From Dehalococcoidia bacterium (GTDB taxonomy: Bacteria > Chloroflexota > Dehalococcoidia > Bin125): DNA of 64,000 nt. The position numbers and the translations under genes were made by a program. The first letter of the stretch is position 1. Each line of letters begins with the position of its first letter. Positions 1 to 8,237 of this stretch are shown in pieces. The stretch covers positions 1 through 64,000 of the forward strand of contig JAJDWB010000007.1 of NCBI GenBank assembly GCA_022825855.1. The letters are read 5' to 3'. A model generated the notes under the pieces. The model made no database searches. It was not told the origin of the DNA and saw nothing but the letters and a program-made list of their open reading frames with translations.

Positions 1-2371
1 GGGGGTCAGCCTCGAGCCGATCCTGGGCGTCCTGGCAGACTCCGGCGGCGATGCCAAGCTCTTGCAACCGGGTCATCAGTTCCCAGCGGTCGTGCTGGCG
101 GGTCCACTCGGTGATTCGCTCGTCCAACTCATCCTGGTGAGCGAGTCGGTCGGCGAGCGTCGCGAAGCGGTCGCCGGCGGCCCACTCCGGATCGCCCATG
201 ACCTGGCATAGCGACTGCCAGTCGGACTCGTCGAAACAGGCGAAGGCGATCCAGCGGTCGCTGGACTCGATGTCGTCGCGGCATCGGTACGCGCCATGCG
301 GTGCGGCTGGCTTGTACGGCGAGCGGTTGCCGTAGCGCTGCCAGATCGTCCCGTTGGCCGACCACTCGAGGACCGACGTGCCGTTCAGATAGATACCCGC
401 GTCAACCTGTGAGGAGTCGATCCACTGACCCTTACCGGTCCGGTCGCGGTAGTACAGCGCCGCCATCATCGCGTTGGCGAGGTTGTATGCGCCGAACCAG
501 TCGAGGTAGCTGTAGCCCCACCCGGCGGGCGCGTATGGCTCCGGCAATCCCGACAGTTCCGAAACCGCGCCGAACGACGCCGCAATCGGTCCAACCGTCC
601 GGTAGCGGCCATAGACCCCGACCTGGCCCATGCCCGACTGAGACAGATAGATGATGTCGGGCTTGATCTCCTTCATCACCTCGTAGCCTAGTCCCCAGCG
701 TTCCATCACGCCCGGTGAGAAGCCCTCGGCCACGATGTCCGACACCGCAACGAGCCGCTTGGCAATCTCCAGCCCGCGCGGATCGCGCAGGTTGAGCGAG
801 AGCCCGCGATGCCCTGCATGGAAGTCGTTGAACTGACCGGATCGGTTGATCGTCGAGTTGTCCGGCGGCAGCGGCGCATCGCCAACGCCCAACTCCTGCC
901 GCGCTGCCTTGCCGCCCTGTGGGAACTGCGCCATGCCGACCCGCAGGTCCATGTTCTGGTGCCACTCGACCTTGATGTCCTCCGCCCCCAGCGCCGAGAG
1001 GAATCGCGGCGCTCCGCCCGAGGCCAGCCACCAGGTGAAATCAAGAATCCGAACGCCCTCCAGCGGAAACGCCGTCCCCCATCTCGAGAGCGCGCCTTGC
1101 GGTCCGTTCGTCCCGTTGGTCGAATGCACAACCAGAGGTGGCGTCGCCGCCGATGGAACCTTCGCGATCTCCGCAAGAACCTCGTCTGTGTGCTCGCCAA
1201 GCAGCGGCGCCCGAGGTCCCACCTTCCACGACGTCTCCGACGACACCCACTTGCTCGAGGTGTAGACGAACTCCACCTCATGTTCGGGATGCGCAACCCT
1301 GGCGAAGCTGCCCCGCTCCCACCAGTGCGGATCGAGCGCGTTCTCGTGCGGCTTGCGCAGCGGCGCCCAGAGGTGGCCCAGGTCCTGCGCATCTCGCCAG
1401 GGCACGTCTTCAAAGCGGAACTTGCGAATCAGCCGCTGCGACACCTCCTGCAAGTGCGCCGCTGTCTCGCCCCGAGACCGAGTGCCCGCGCCGCCCATTT
1501 CCGGCGGCGTCTCCTTGAGGTCCGCTGCCATGTCATAGCGGTCGAGGAAGTCGATCAACGACTGCGAGCGACCGCGCGGCAGCGCCATTACCCAGCGGCC
1601 GTCCTTGGTCGGCCCGATCATCGGCAGCGGCGAGACCTGCTCCGAGGCGTGTCGGCAGGTTTGGCGGAAGAACCGCGCCCGTCGATAGACCCAGCTCATC
1701 AGGTCAAGCTCAGTGTTCTTGGCCACCGCGTCGTGGACCGCCGTATGCAGCGTCTGCGCCCGGCCTGAGCGTCCTCGATCGATCAACGCGCCAATCGCGT
1801 TCATCACGGTCAGTTCGCCGGCGATGTGGTACGCCTGCCACATCTGCGGCGCAATCGGCGGAGTGTCGTAGGTCCCGTCGGGCTGCGGATCGTAGCCGCA
1901 GTTCATCATTGGCCCGCCCAGCGCCAGATGCACCAGGTCCGACCCCCGATAGCCGGCCCACGGACCCGAGTCGCCAAACGGCGACATGCGCGCAATCACG
2001 ATGTTCGGATTGGCTTCGCGGACGGCGTCCTCGCCGGGTCCAAGTTGGTCGACATCGCGCTTCGGACGAGCATCAAGGAACAGGTCGGCGGCCGCCAGAA
2101 GTTGCAGCAGGGTCGCCTGTCCCTGGGAGTCGGTGAGATCCAGCGTCACCGAGCGCTTGCCGATGCTGTAATGCCACCAGAACAACGACCGCTCAGGTCC
2201 CGGCTCATCCTCGTAGAAGGGGCCAATCTGCCGAGTCGAGCAACCTTCCGGCGGCTCTACCTTGATGACGTCCGCGCCAAGCCCGGCCAGCAACTTCCCC
2301 GCATAAGCCGAGACTTCGTCGCCAATCTCGATCACCCGCAAGCCATCAAGGAGGTGTGCATCGCTGGTCAT
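1..2371 (-). CDS. Two-domain CaiB/BaiF family (family III) CoA-transferase, C-terminus cut by window edge
   Basis: An open frame runs from an ATG at 2371 leftwards for 790 codons without a stop, so the gene continues beyond the window. It holds two family III CoA-transferase domains in tandem, about residues 8-400 and 435-790. Each opens with a typical first-strand motif (LLDGLRVIEIGDEVSAYAGK and LEGVRILDFTWWLASGGAPR). These enzymes move CoA between carboxylic acids through an aspartyl-CoA anhydride. In the second domain the catalytic Asp is visible at residue 624 (SYLDWFGAYN, 13 residues before AAL, as in formyl-CoA transferase). The equivalent position in the first domain is Tyr181 (AYHIAGEL), so that half is probably inactive or structural. 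The acyl-CoA dehydrogenase just upstream on the same strand suggests a shared acyl-CoA pathway. The substrate cannot be told. Confidence 0.88.
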   Translation of the reverse strand, partial: MTSDAHLLDGLRVIEIGDEVSAYAGKLLAGLGADVIKVEPPEGCSTRQIGPFYEDEPGPERSLFWWHYSIGKRSVTLDLTDSQGQATLLQLLAAADLFLDARPKRDVDQLGPGEDAVREANPNIVIARMSPFGDSGPWAGYRGSDLVHLALGGPMMNCGYDPQPDGTYDTPPIAPQMWQAYHIAGELTVMNAIGALIDRGRSGRAQTLHTAVHDAVAKNTELDLMSWVYRRARFFRQTCRHASEQVSPLPMIGPTKDGRWVMALPRGRSQSLIDFLDRYDMAADLKETPPEMGGAGTRSRGETAAHLQEVSQRLIRKFRFEDVPWRDAQDLGHLWAPLRKPHENALDPHWWERGSFARVAHPEHEVEFVYTSSKWVSSETSWKVGPRAPLLGEHTDEVLAEIAKVPSAATPPLVVHSTNGTNGPQGALSRWGTAFPLEGVRILDFTWWLASGGAPRFLSALGAEDIKVEWHQNMDLRVGMAQFPQGGKAARQELGVGDAPLPPDNSTINRSGQFNDFHAGHRGLSLNLRDPRGLEIAKRLVAVSDIVAEGFSPGVMERWGLGYEVMKEIKPDIIYLSQSGMGQVGVYGRYRTVGPIAASFGAVSELSGLPEPYAPAGWGYSYLDWFGAYNLANAMMAALYYRDRTGKGQWIDSSQVDAGIYLNGTSVLEWSANGTIWQRYGNRSPYKPAAPHGAYRCRDDIESSDRWIAFACFDESDWQSLCQVMGDPEWAAGDRFATLADRLAHQDELDERITEWTRQHDRWELMTRLQELGIAAGVCQDAQDRLEADP

Positions 2372-2449
2372 TGGGGAGTCCGGATTCGTCGTGTCTCAGG
2401 GGTTGCTCGTTGCTGCCGCAAGCGCTCTGGCGGACGTGGACTGGTCGAG

Positions 2450-3658
2450 CTAGGCCCGAGGCAGGCCGAGGCCTCTGGTCGCGATCACGTTCCGCTGCAC
2501 CTCGCTGGTGCCCCCGCGGATCGTGGCCGGGACCATGCCGACGTAGTTGCGTGTGAAGGTGCTGGCCGGCGGGGAGTCGCTCCAGGTCTGCGCGTGCAGT
2601 CCAAAGACCTTGGTGGCGGTCAGTGCCAGCCGTTGACTCAACTCAGAGGCGAACAGCTTGGCCGTCGAGGCTTCGTGGTTCGGCACCAACCCAGCCGACT
2701 GCATCGAGATGATGCGGAAACTGAACTGGTAGAGGGTCTCCGTCTCGACCCAGCGATCGACGATTTCCTGCCGCAGCTCGGGCGTCACCCGCTCACGAGC
2801 GCCCTGGTCGTTGTTCTGGATATGCGTGATCAGTTGCCGCAACTGGCGCCGCGCCGCGACCGCCCCGCCGATGTTCGAGCGTTCGAAGTCGAGCAGCGTC
2901 ATCCCCACGTACCAACCCCGATTCAGCTCTCCGACCAGATTGCTGGCCGGAATCCGGACATCCTCGAAAAACACCTCGTTGAAGTAGTGGTCGCCGTTGA
3001 TGTTGATCAGCGGACGCACCGTGATACCCGGCGTCTTGATGTCGTCGATCATGACGAAGGAGATGCCGCGGTGCTTGGGCGCGTCGGGGTCGGTGCGGAC
3101 CAGCGCGAACATCGCGTCGGCCGTGTGCGCCGCCGAGGTCCAGATCTTCTGCCCGTTGATGATGAAGTCGTCGCCGTCGCGCACGGCTCGTGTGGTCAGC
3201 GAAGCCAGATCGGAGCCGGAACCGGGCTCGCTGTAGCCCTGCGCCCAGGTCACCTCGGCGCCGAGAATCGGCGGCAGGTACTTCTCCTTCTGCTCCTCAG
3301 AACCATGCACGATCAAGGTCGGTCCGAGCATGTTCACGCCCGAACCGCCGACGCCCGGCGCGCCGGCCTCGGCCAGCTCTTGATTGAAGATGAACTGCTC
3401 CATCGACGAGAGCCCGCCGCCGCCGTACTCGGTTGGCCAGTGCGGAGCCACCCAGTGCCGCTCGGCCAGCGCACCGTGCCAGTCGATCGCCGCCTGCAGC
3501 GCCGCTGGATCGTCGGACTTGCGATCGTTCTCCCAGGCTCGCTCGGGCATCGAGCCACGCGCCGCGAAATCGCGGTAGCGCTGAGGCAGGCGCTGATCGA
3601 TCAGCGTCGAAACCTCGTTGCGGAAGGCTGCCTGTTCGGGTGAGTCGCGCCAGTCCAT
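2450..3658 (-). CDS. Acyl-CoA dehydrogenase
   Basis: A 402-residue FAD-dependent acyl-CoA dehydrogenase, the usual length for the family. It would oxidise an acyl-CoA to the 2,3-enoyl-CoA and pass electrons to an electron-transfer flavoprotein in the cytoplasm. Visible marks are the N-terminal helical domain, the middle-domain signature QGYSEPGSGSDLASL near residues 145-160, and the C-terminal family ending RGGTSEVQRNVIATRGLGLP. The start MDWRDSPEQAAFRNEV is a normal beginning for the family. It lies 78 bases upstream of the CoA-transferase and could be co-transcribed with it. Substrate chain length or branching cannot be read from the sequence. Confidence 0.93.
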   Translation of the reverse strand: MDWRDSPEQAAFRNEVSTLIDQRLPQRYRDFAARGSMPERAWENDRKSDDPAALQAAIDWHGALAERHWVAPHWPTEYGGGGLSSMEQFIFNQELAEAGAPGVGGSGVNMLGPTLIVHGSEEQKEKYLPPILGAEVTWAQGYSEPGSGSDLASLTTRAVRDGDDFIINGQKIWTSAAHTADAMFALVRTDPDAPKHRGISFVMIDDIKTPGITVRPLININGDHYFNEVFFEDVRIPASNLVGELNRGWYVGMTLLDFERSNIGGAVAARRQLRQLITHIQNNDQGARERVTPELRQEIVDRWVETETLYQFSFRIISMQSAGLVPNHEASTAKLFASELSQRLALTATKVFGLHAQTWSDSPPASTFTRNYVGMVPATIRGGTSEVQRNVIATRGLGLPRA

Positions 3659-3790
3659 CGTCGGCTCCCGTCGGGAATACGTTCAGTCGTGCCCGGCATC
3701 GTTCATTCTATGGGCGGCTTATGCGCGCGAAACGACGCTCGGTCCCGACGCGCGGCGGGAACCGAACAGAAGGAGGCGAGAACCGGCGGA

Positions 3791-4441
3791 CTAGAGTCCC
3801 GGCACGGCCAGCGCGACTGCGGCCTGGATCTCGTCAAGCGTACGGTTGACGCTCATGCCGATCAGGTCCATCCGCGCGAGCTGTTCGATGCGGGGTTCCA
3901 CCCGGTCGAGGTACTCGCGCGGCAGCAGCAGTTCGAGCAGCCTGCTGGCCCGCGCGAGACCGATCAGGGCGACCGTCTCCGGGTCGGGAATCTCGTCCGA
4001 GAGCAGCGTGTCGATCAGCTTGCGCTGGACATCGCGGACCACCTGCGGATCGGTGGGCGGGAACTTCTCCGACTTGAGCACGATCAGGCGGCGTCCGGCC
4101 TCGCGGTGAATCACGTTGCGATCGAGCAGGTCTTCGATCACCTGCTGCCTCAGCACGAGGGCGTAGCGCGCAATCTCGGAGATCCAGTACGAGATCGGCT
4201 GATTCGGCGGGCCGGAGTTGATCTGGTGCAGCACGCTGTCGAGCAGCGGATTGTTGGTGGCATCGGCGCTGATAATGAAGAGACGATTCGGGTCGGTGTC
4301 GATCCGATTCTGGAAGGACAGGTCCAGCAGCGACGCGCCCGCGATGGCGTAGTCCAGGCGCCCGTCGTAGGGTCGCTCGAGCACGCCGTCCTCCCCGAGG
4401 CCGAGCAGTACTATCTGGTCGCTGATTGAAAGTTCAGTCAC
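3791..4441 (-). CDS. GOLPH3/VPS74 (GPP34) family protein
   Basis: A 216-residue protein with the layout of the bacterial GPP34 family: N-terminal LSISDQIVLLGLGEDG, then AIAGASLLDLSFQNRID, followed by helical repeats that include a regular Arg/Asp pattern. In eukaryotes GOLPH3/VPS74 binds phosphatidylinositol-4-phosphate and sorts Golgi enzymes; the role of bacterial members is not settled, though membrane or lipid binding is plausible. Here it sits between the acyl-CoA dehydrogenase and a short-chain dehydrogenase, all on the minus strand, with 193 bases separating it from the latter. There is no signal peptide or transmembrane segment. Family assignment is by recognised pattern only. Confidence 0.72.
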   Translation of the reverse strand: MTELSISDQIVLLGLGEDGVLERPYDGRLDYAIAGASLLDLSFQNRIDTDPNRLFIISADATNNPLLDSVLHQINSGPPNQPISYWISEIARYALVLRQQVIEDLLDRNVIHREAGRRLIVLKSEKFPPTDPQVVRDVQRKLIDTLLSDEIPDPETVALIGLARASRLLELLLPREYLDRVEPRIEQLARMDLIGMSVNRTLDEIQAAVALAVPGL

Positions 4442-4634
4442 GTGTCGGACCTTTCTGTCTCAGAACTATCGGTGCAGGAGCAATGCGCGGATAGAGATTC
4501 GCGTATAGAGCAATCCTACCCGACCGCCACGCCCGACCATCGGCACAACTGACCAGCACATCTCAGAGCCACGGCTCAATCGTGACATTGACGGCGTGCT
4601 CCGTGGGCTCGGGTGCGTCGCTCAAGTGGTTCCC

Positions 4635-5510
4635 CTAGCGCTGATCGATTAGCGGTTGCAGCCGAGCCGTGCGGTCCATGCTGGCCTGCATGTGGCGCGC
4701 CCGCTCCTGGCCAATCTCCGACTCCGGGTCCTCCATCAGCCGGCCGCCAAGGGAGTTGCGAATGCCGCCGTCCATCAGCAGGTAGCTGCCGGTCATGAAG
4801 TCGGCATCGGGACCAACCAGAAACGAGATCAGTCCGGCAATGTCCGACGGCCGGCCCTCGCGGCCGAGCGGAGTCGACGCCTCGAGAGCCGTGCGAATCG
4901 GTCCGCCTTCGTCGCCGGCTAGCCCGTGCGCGAGCGGCGTGTCGATCACGCCGGGTCCGATCGCGTTAATGTTGATGCCGTGCGGACCGAGGTCGGCAGC
5001 CCAGCCGCGGACCATCATCGCGACGCCGGCCTTGGTCGCCGAGTAGCTCCACATCAGCGCGTTGGTGCTGAGCGCCGCCAACGAGGAGATGCAGACGATG
5101 CGCCCACCGTTGCCGGCTTCGACCATTCGCTGCGCCGCCGCCTGCACGGTCAGGAACACGCCGGTCAGGTTGATGTCGACCTGATCCTGCCAGTCCTTGA
5201 GTTCCATCTCCAGCACCGAGCCGCCGCGCCCAATACCGGCGTTGGCTACGGCGATGTCGAGGCTGCCCAGCTCGTCGACGCAGGCGTCTGCAGCGTTCTG
5301 GATCTGCTCCTTCGAGGCGACGTTGCAGCGAACGACCTGAGCAGACCGCCCAAACTCCCGCACCATCGAGGCGGTCTCTTCCGCGCCCTCGAGGTCAATC
5401 TCGGCGATGCAGATATCTGCGCCATCGCGGGCCAAGCGCAGTGCCGTGCCCTGTCCAATCCCACTGCCCGAACCGGTGACAAACGCGACCTTGCCGGATA
5501 GATCAGCCAT
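4635..5510 (-). CDS. Short-chain dehydrogenase/reductase (SDR)
   Basis: A 291-residue classical SDR. It shows the Rossmann cofactor motif TGSGSGIGQG at residues 12-21, the NAG motif near residue 90, a Ser in CISSL, and the catalytic YSATK. After TGSYLLMDGG, the usual end of the family, there is an extra tail of about 40 residues. It would oxidise or reduce an alcohol/ketone with NAD(H) or NADP(H); the acidic residue after strand 2 (AEIDLEGA) favours NAD. The substrate is unknown. It lies 76 bases downstream of the last permease gene of the ABC locus, so it may be the tail of that transcription unit. Confidence 0.9.
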   Translation of the reverse strand: MADLSGKVAFVTGSGSGIGQGTALRLARDGADICIAEIDLEGAEETASMVREFGRSAQVVRCNVASKEQIQNAADACVDELGSLDIAVANAGIGRGGSVLEMELKDWQDQVDINLTGVFLTVQAAAQRMVEAGNGGRIVCISSLAALSTNALMWSYSATKAGVAMMVRGWAADLGPHGININAIGPGVIDTPLAHGLAGDEGGPIRTALEASTPLGREGRPSDIAGLISFLVGPDADFMTGSYLLMDGGIRNSLGGRLMEDPESEIGQERARHMQASMDRTARLQPLIDQR

Positions 5511-5586
5511 TGTGGCCCTCCAGAGCGTTGCAGCTACAGCGTGAACGTCGCAGTTGAATGTAGCGAACTGAAACGGTGTCCGACCC

Positions 5587-6789
5587 TCAAACTGGTTCGA
5601 ACTCGTCTGTCCGTTCGACCCGGGCGGCCGGGAGCTCCGGTGAGTCGGTCGGAGACTTGCTCGCTTGCTTGATTGTTGCTGGGGGAGTCAGGAGGTTGCG
5701 CAACCCGCTGCCGAAGGCGTAGACGGCCAGGAGCAGAGAGGTCAAGGCCAGACCGCAGATGAGCGTCATCCAGGGGGCGGAGAGGACCCATCCGCGACCC
5801 ACGGCGATCAGGTAGCCCCAACCGCCGGGCGACTGCCCGAGTCCGAGGAAGCTCAGCGCCGCTTCGAACAGCAGGGCGAGGATCATGACGTCGCGGAACA
5901 CCCGAATCAGCGACGCTGCCAGAGTCCGCACACTCCACGATCGTGAGCGATTCAGCGCAATGCATGAATCCTCCTCGTGCAGCTCTCGCCAGACCAACGG
6001 CAAGGCGATTGCGGCCAGCGGCAGTGCCAGCGCCCAGGTGCTCACCGTGTTGCCCAACAGCACCAACAACAACAGGACCAGCGGCGGCAAGGCGGCCAGA
6101 CCGTCCAGCAAGCTCTTGATCACGGAGCGCGCAGCGGGGCCGGCTCGGGTCGATGCCAGAAGACTCCCGAGCGCCGCAACGATCACTCCGCCGACAGCCC
6201 CCAGCAGCGCCGCCAGGAATCCGATCAGCCAGCCTTGCCAGGCCGAGTCGGCGACCGCCGCGTAGATGTCGTGTCCCACCCGATCGGTGCCAAACCAGTG
6301 ATTCCAGGACGGGGGCTTGAGTGCGGCGGGCATCAGGGGCCGGTTGTTGTCGCGGATCAGCCCGGTCTCGGACTCGCGGAAGACCCCGTCCACAATCTCG
6401 ATCCATGGCTGCCGGCCGTCCGTCAGCAGGGGGAGCAATGTTTCGTTCTCGATCAGTGGCTGGACGAATTCCTGGATCAGGTCTTGCGCATCGGCGGCGT
6501 CGGCGAAACCGCCGTAGACCTCGGGTTCGCCGAGCAGCTCGCTTAACTCCTGCCCGGGCAGATCCGACGGCGCGCCGTCCAATGCCAGCGAGACGCGGTA
6601 GTAGACGAAGTCAGGGTTGAGTTCCTGGAACACGGTCGAGCGATCGTACCGAGCGACGCCCAACCAGCCGGCGCCGGAGCCGATGGCGCCGATCGCGATC
6701 ACCGACCAGAAGAGCAGCACGATCAGGCCCAGCGAACCGATCGGCTCGCGACGCGCAAGCAGCCAACAGCGGCGCAGCCTGGCGGTCAT
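5587..6789 (-). CDS. DppC/OppC-like peptide ABC permease with divergent coupling loop (pair 3)
   Basis: A 400-residue inner-membrane permease of the DppC type. After one N-terminal membrane segment (about residues 18-40) there is an extracytoplasmic stretch of about 120 residues, then the family motif HWFGTDRVGHDIYAAV and a multi-span core ending in ALLFEAALSFLGLGQSPGGW. Canonical DppC is about 300 residues; the extra length is the extracytoplasmic part and a hydrophilic tail. The cytoplasmic EAA loop that docks onto the ATPase (in the sister genes MPYVEAARTIGATSTRIM) is here a dissimilar stretch (EEDSCIALNRSRSWSVRTLA), so ATPase coupling may be altered or lost. It overlaps the upstream DppB-like gene by 4 bases (ATGA), indicating translational coupling. 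Confidence 0.85.
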   Translation of the reverse strand: MTARLRRCWLLARREPIGSLGLIVLLFWSVIAIGAIGSGAGWLGVARYDRSTVFQELNPDFVYYRVSLALDGAPSDLPGQELSELLGEPEVYGGFADAADAQDLIQEFVQPLIENETLLPLLTDGRQPWIEIVDGVFRESETGLIRDNNRPLMPAALKPPSWNHWFGTDRVGHDIYAAVADSAWQGWLIGFLAALLGAVGGVIVAALGSLLASTRAGPAARSVIKSLLDGLAALPPLVLLLLVLLGNTVSTWALALPLAAIALPLVWRELHEEDSCIALNRSRSWSVRTLAASLIRVFRDVMILALLFEAALSFLGLGQSPGGWGYLIAVGRGWVLSAPWMTLICGLALTSLLLAVYAFGSGLRNLLTPPATIKQASKSPTDSPELPAARVERTDEFEPV

Positions 6790-8228
6790 GCCGTCCGCTC
6801 CGGTCTCTCAAGCAGCACGCGGGCGCCGTCGAGCATCAGGAACGACCAGACCAGGAACAACGCCGTCACGGAGGCGACGGCGACGATGACCGGCAGGTCG
6901 GCCTGGTTGATTCGTTGGATCAGGAGCAAGCCCAGGCCTTGAAGATTGAAGATCAACTCCAGCAGCATGTTCATGCCGACGAAGGCCGGCAGATACAGGC
7001 GCAGCGAGTCGATCATTGCCCGGATCGTCGAGAGGCGACGCCCTTTGCTGTTAATGGCCGAAACGTGCCGATGGATCCCTGTCGCGAATAGCCCGGCCAG
7101 GAGCAGTCCGCCCGACAGCGCGGGGATGCTGTAGAGCTTGAAGAACTGCGAGGGCGAGTCGGTGATGTTGCGCGCGTCGGGATCGGTCAGCGGAATGCTC
7201 CAGAGGCCGCCGTCGAACAGTCCCTCCGGCGTCACCGCCGCAATAGACAGCATCGCAAGCCAGAACGACGGCGCCGCGAGCGCCAGCGCAGACAGTATTC
7301 GTCCGAACCGAGCGCTCCGCAGGCCGCGGACTCCCGTGGCCAGCAGCCCGAGCGGCACCCCAATTGCGAGCGCCACGATCAGCGCAAAGAGATTGAGTTG
7401 CACCGTTGGTGCGAGCCGAGAACCGACAAGGGCAAGCGCGCTCTCCTGGGTCTGGAATGACCTGTCGAAGTCGAGTCGGACCGCATCCCAGAGGAATGCT
7501 GCGTACTGTCGGCCGACTGAGCGGTCGAAGCCCAAACGATGGCGGATGTTGGCTTCCGTCATCGCAGTGAGCGGCAGGATGATCCGGTCTCCATGTTGCA
7601 AGATCGCGTCGGCGCTCAGGCGGCCATCAGGGTTACCGGCGCTCTGGCTAGGATTGACTGCCAGGATGTCCTCGACTGTGATTCGCCGGACCCGCGCGAA
7701 CTCGGCGAGGCTGACGCCACGGTGCAGCGTCAAGGTCGTCCCCTCAGGCGCGTACTCGCGCCCACGGTACGCGGGGAAGGTGATGCCGGGGTTCCGCTGC
7801 TTCAGCAGCTCGACACCTTCGGCGGCGTCTTCCGGCAGGACCAGCCGATTCCAGACAACCAGTTCGTCCAGCCATTCGCCGTCGAGCAGCACAATCACCG
7901 TGCCTCGCAAGAGCGGCTGCCTCGGGTCGATCTGTGGATTGAGAGAGGACAGATGGGTGAGGCTCAGGCCCTCGCCTTCGGCGATCTCGGGGAGGGTCGA
8001 TCCGGCGGGATGGTTCCTTATCGTGGCCTGAGCCGTTACCTGCCCGACGACCTCCACAACCCGTTGCTCTGAACCCTGATTTTCCAGATTTGAGAGCCTG
8101 AGCACCAGCTCGTCACTTGGTGCGACCTTGGTCAGCAGGAAGATGATCGAGAGCGCCACCCAGAGCGAGACCAGCGCCAAGCCGACGCGCGAAAGCAGTT
8201 TGCGCCGATCACCGGCGGAGATTCCCAC
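6786..8228 (-). CDS. DppB/OppB-like peptide ABC permease with LysM-like insert and lost EAA loop (pair 3)
   Basis: A 480-residue permease of the DppB type, about 145 residues longer than usual. Membrane segment 1 is near residues 12-33. The excess is an extracytoplasmic insert with two LysM-like repeats, roughly residues 70-115 (STLPEIAEGEGLSLTHLSSL then NPQI) and 165-215 (VSLAEFARVRRITVEDILAV then NP). The core resumes at TEANIRHRLGFDRSVGRQYA. The sister permeases keep a canonical EAA loop (EVLRQDYVRTAWSKGL); here that region reads HVSAINSKGRRLSTIRAMID and is shorter. Both members of this pair have therefore diverged at the same functional site. It ends inside the start of the DppC-like partner and begins 9 bases after the previous gene's stop. 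Confidence 0.85.
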   Translation of the reverse strand: MGISAGDRRKLLSRVGLALVSLWVALSIIFLLTKVAPSDELVLRLSNLENQGSEQRVVEVVGQVTAQATIRNHPAGSTLPEIAEGEGLSLTHLSSLNPQIDPRQPLLRGTVIVLLDGEWLDELVVWNRLVLPEDAAEGVELLKQRNPGITFPAYRGREYAPEGTTLTLHRGVSLAEFARVRRITVEDILAVNPSQSAGNPDGRLSADAILQHGDRIILPLTAMTEANIRHRLGFDRSVGRQYAAFLWDAVRLDFDRSFQTQESALALVGSRLAPTVQLNLFALIVALAIGVPLGLLATGVRGLRSARFGRILSALALAAPSFWLAMLSIAAVTPEGLFDGGLWSIPLTDPDARNITDSPSQFFKLYSIPALSGGLLLAGLFATGIHRHVSAINSKGRRLSTIRAMIDSLRLYLPAFVGMNMLLELIFNLQGLGLLLIQRINQADLPVIVAVASVTALFLVWSFLMLDGARVLLERPERTA

Positions 8229-8237
8229 GCGCGCAAC

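Noticed and set aside
1826-3643. A 605-codon open frame on the plus strand
   Set aside because: It lies opposite the clear acyl-CoA dehydrogenase and the start of the CoA-transferase, is Arg/His-rich, and has no recognisable domain; a by-product of high-GC codon usage.
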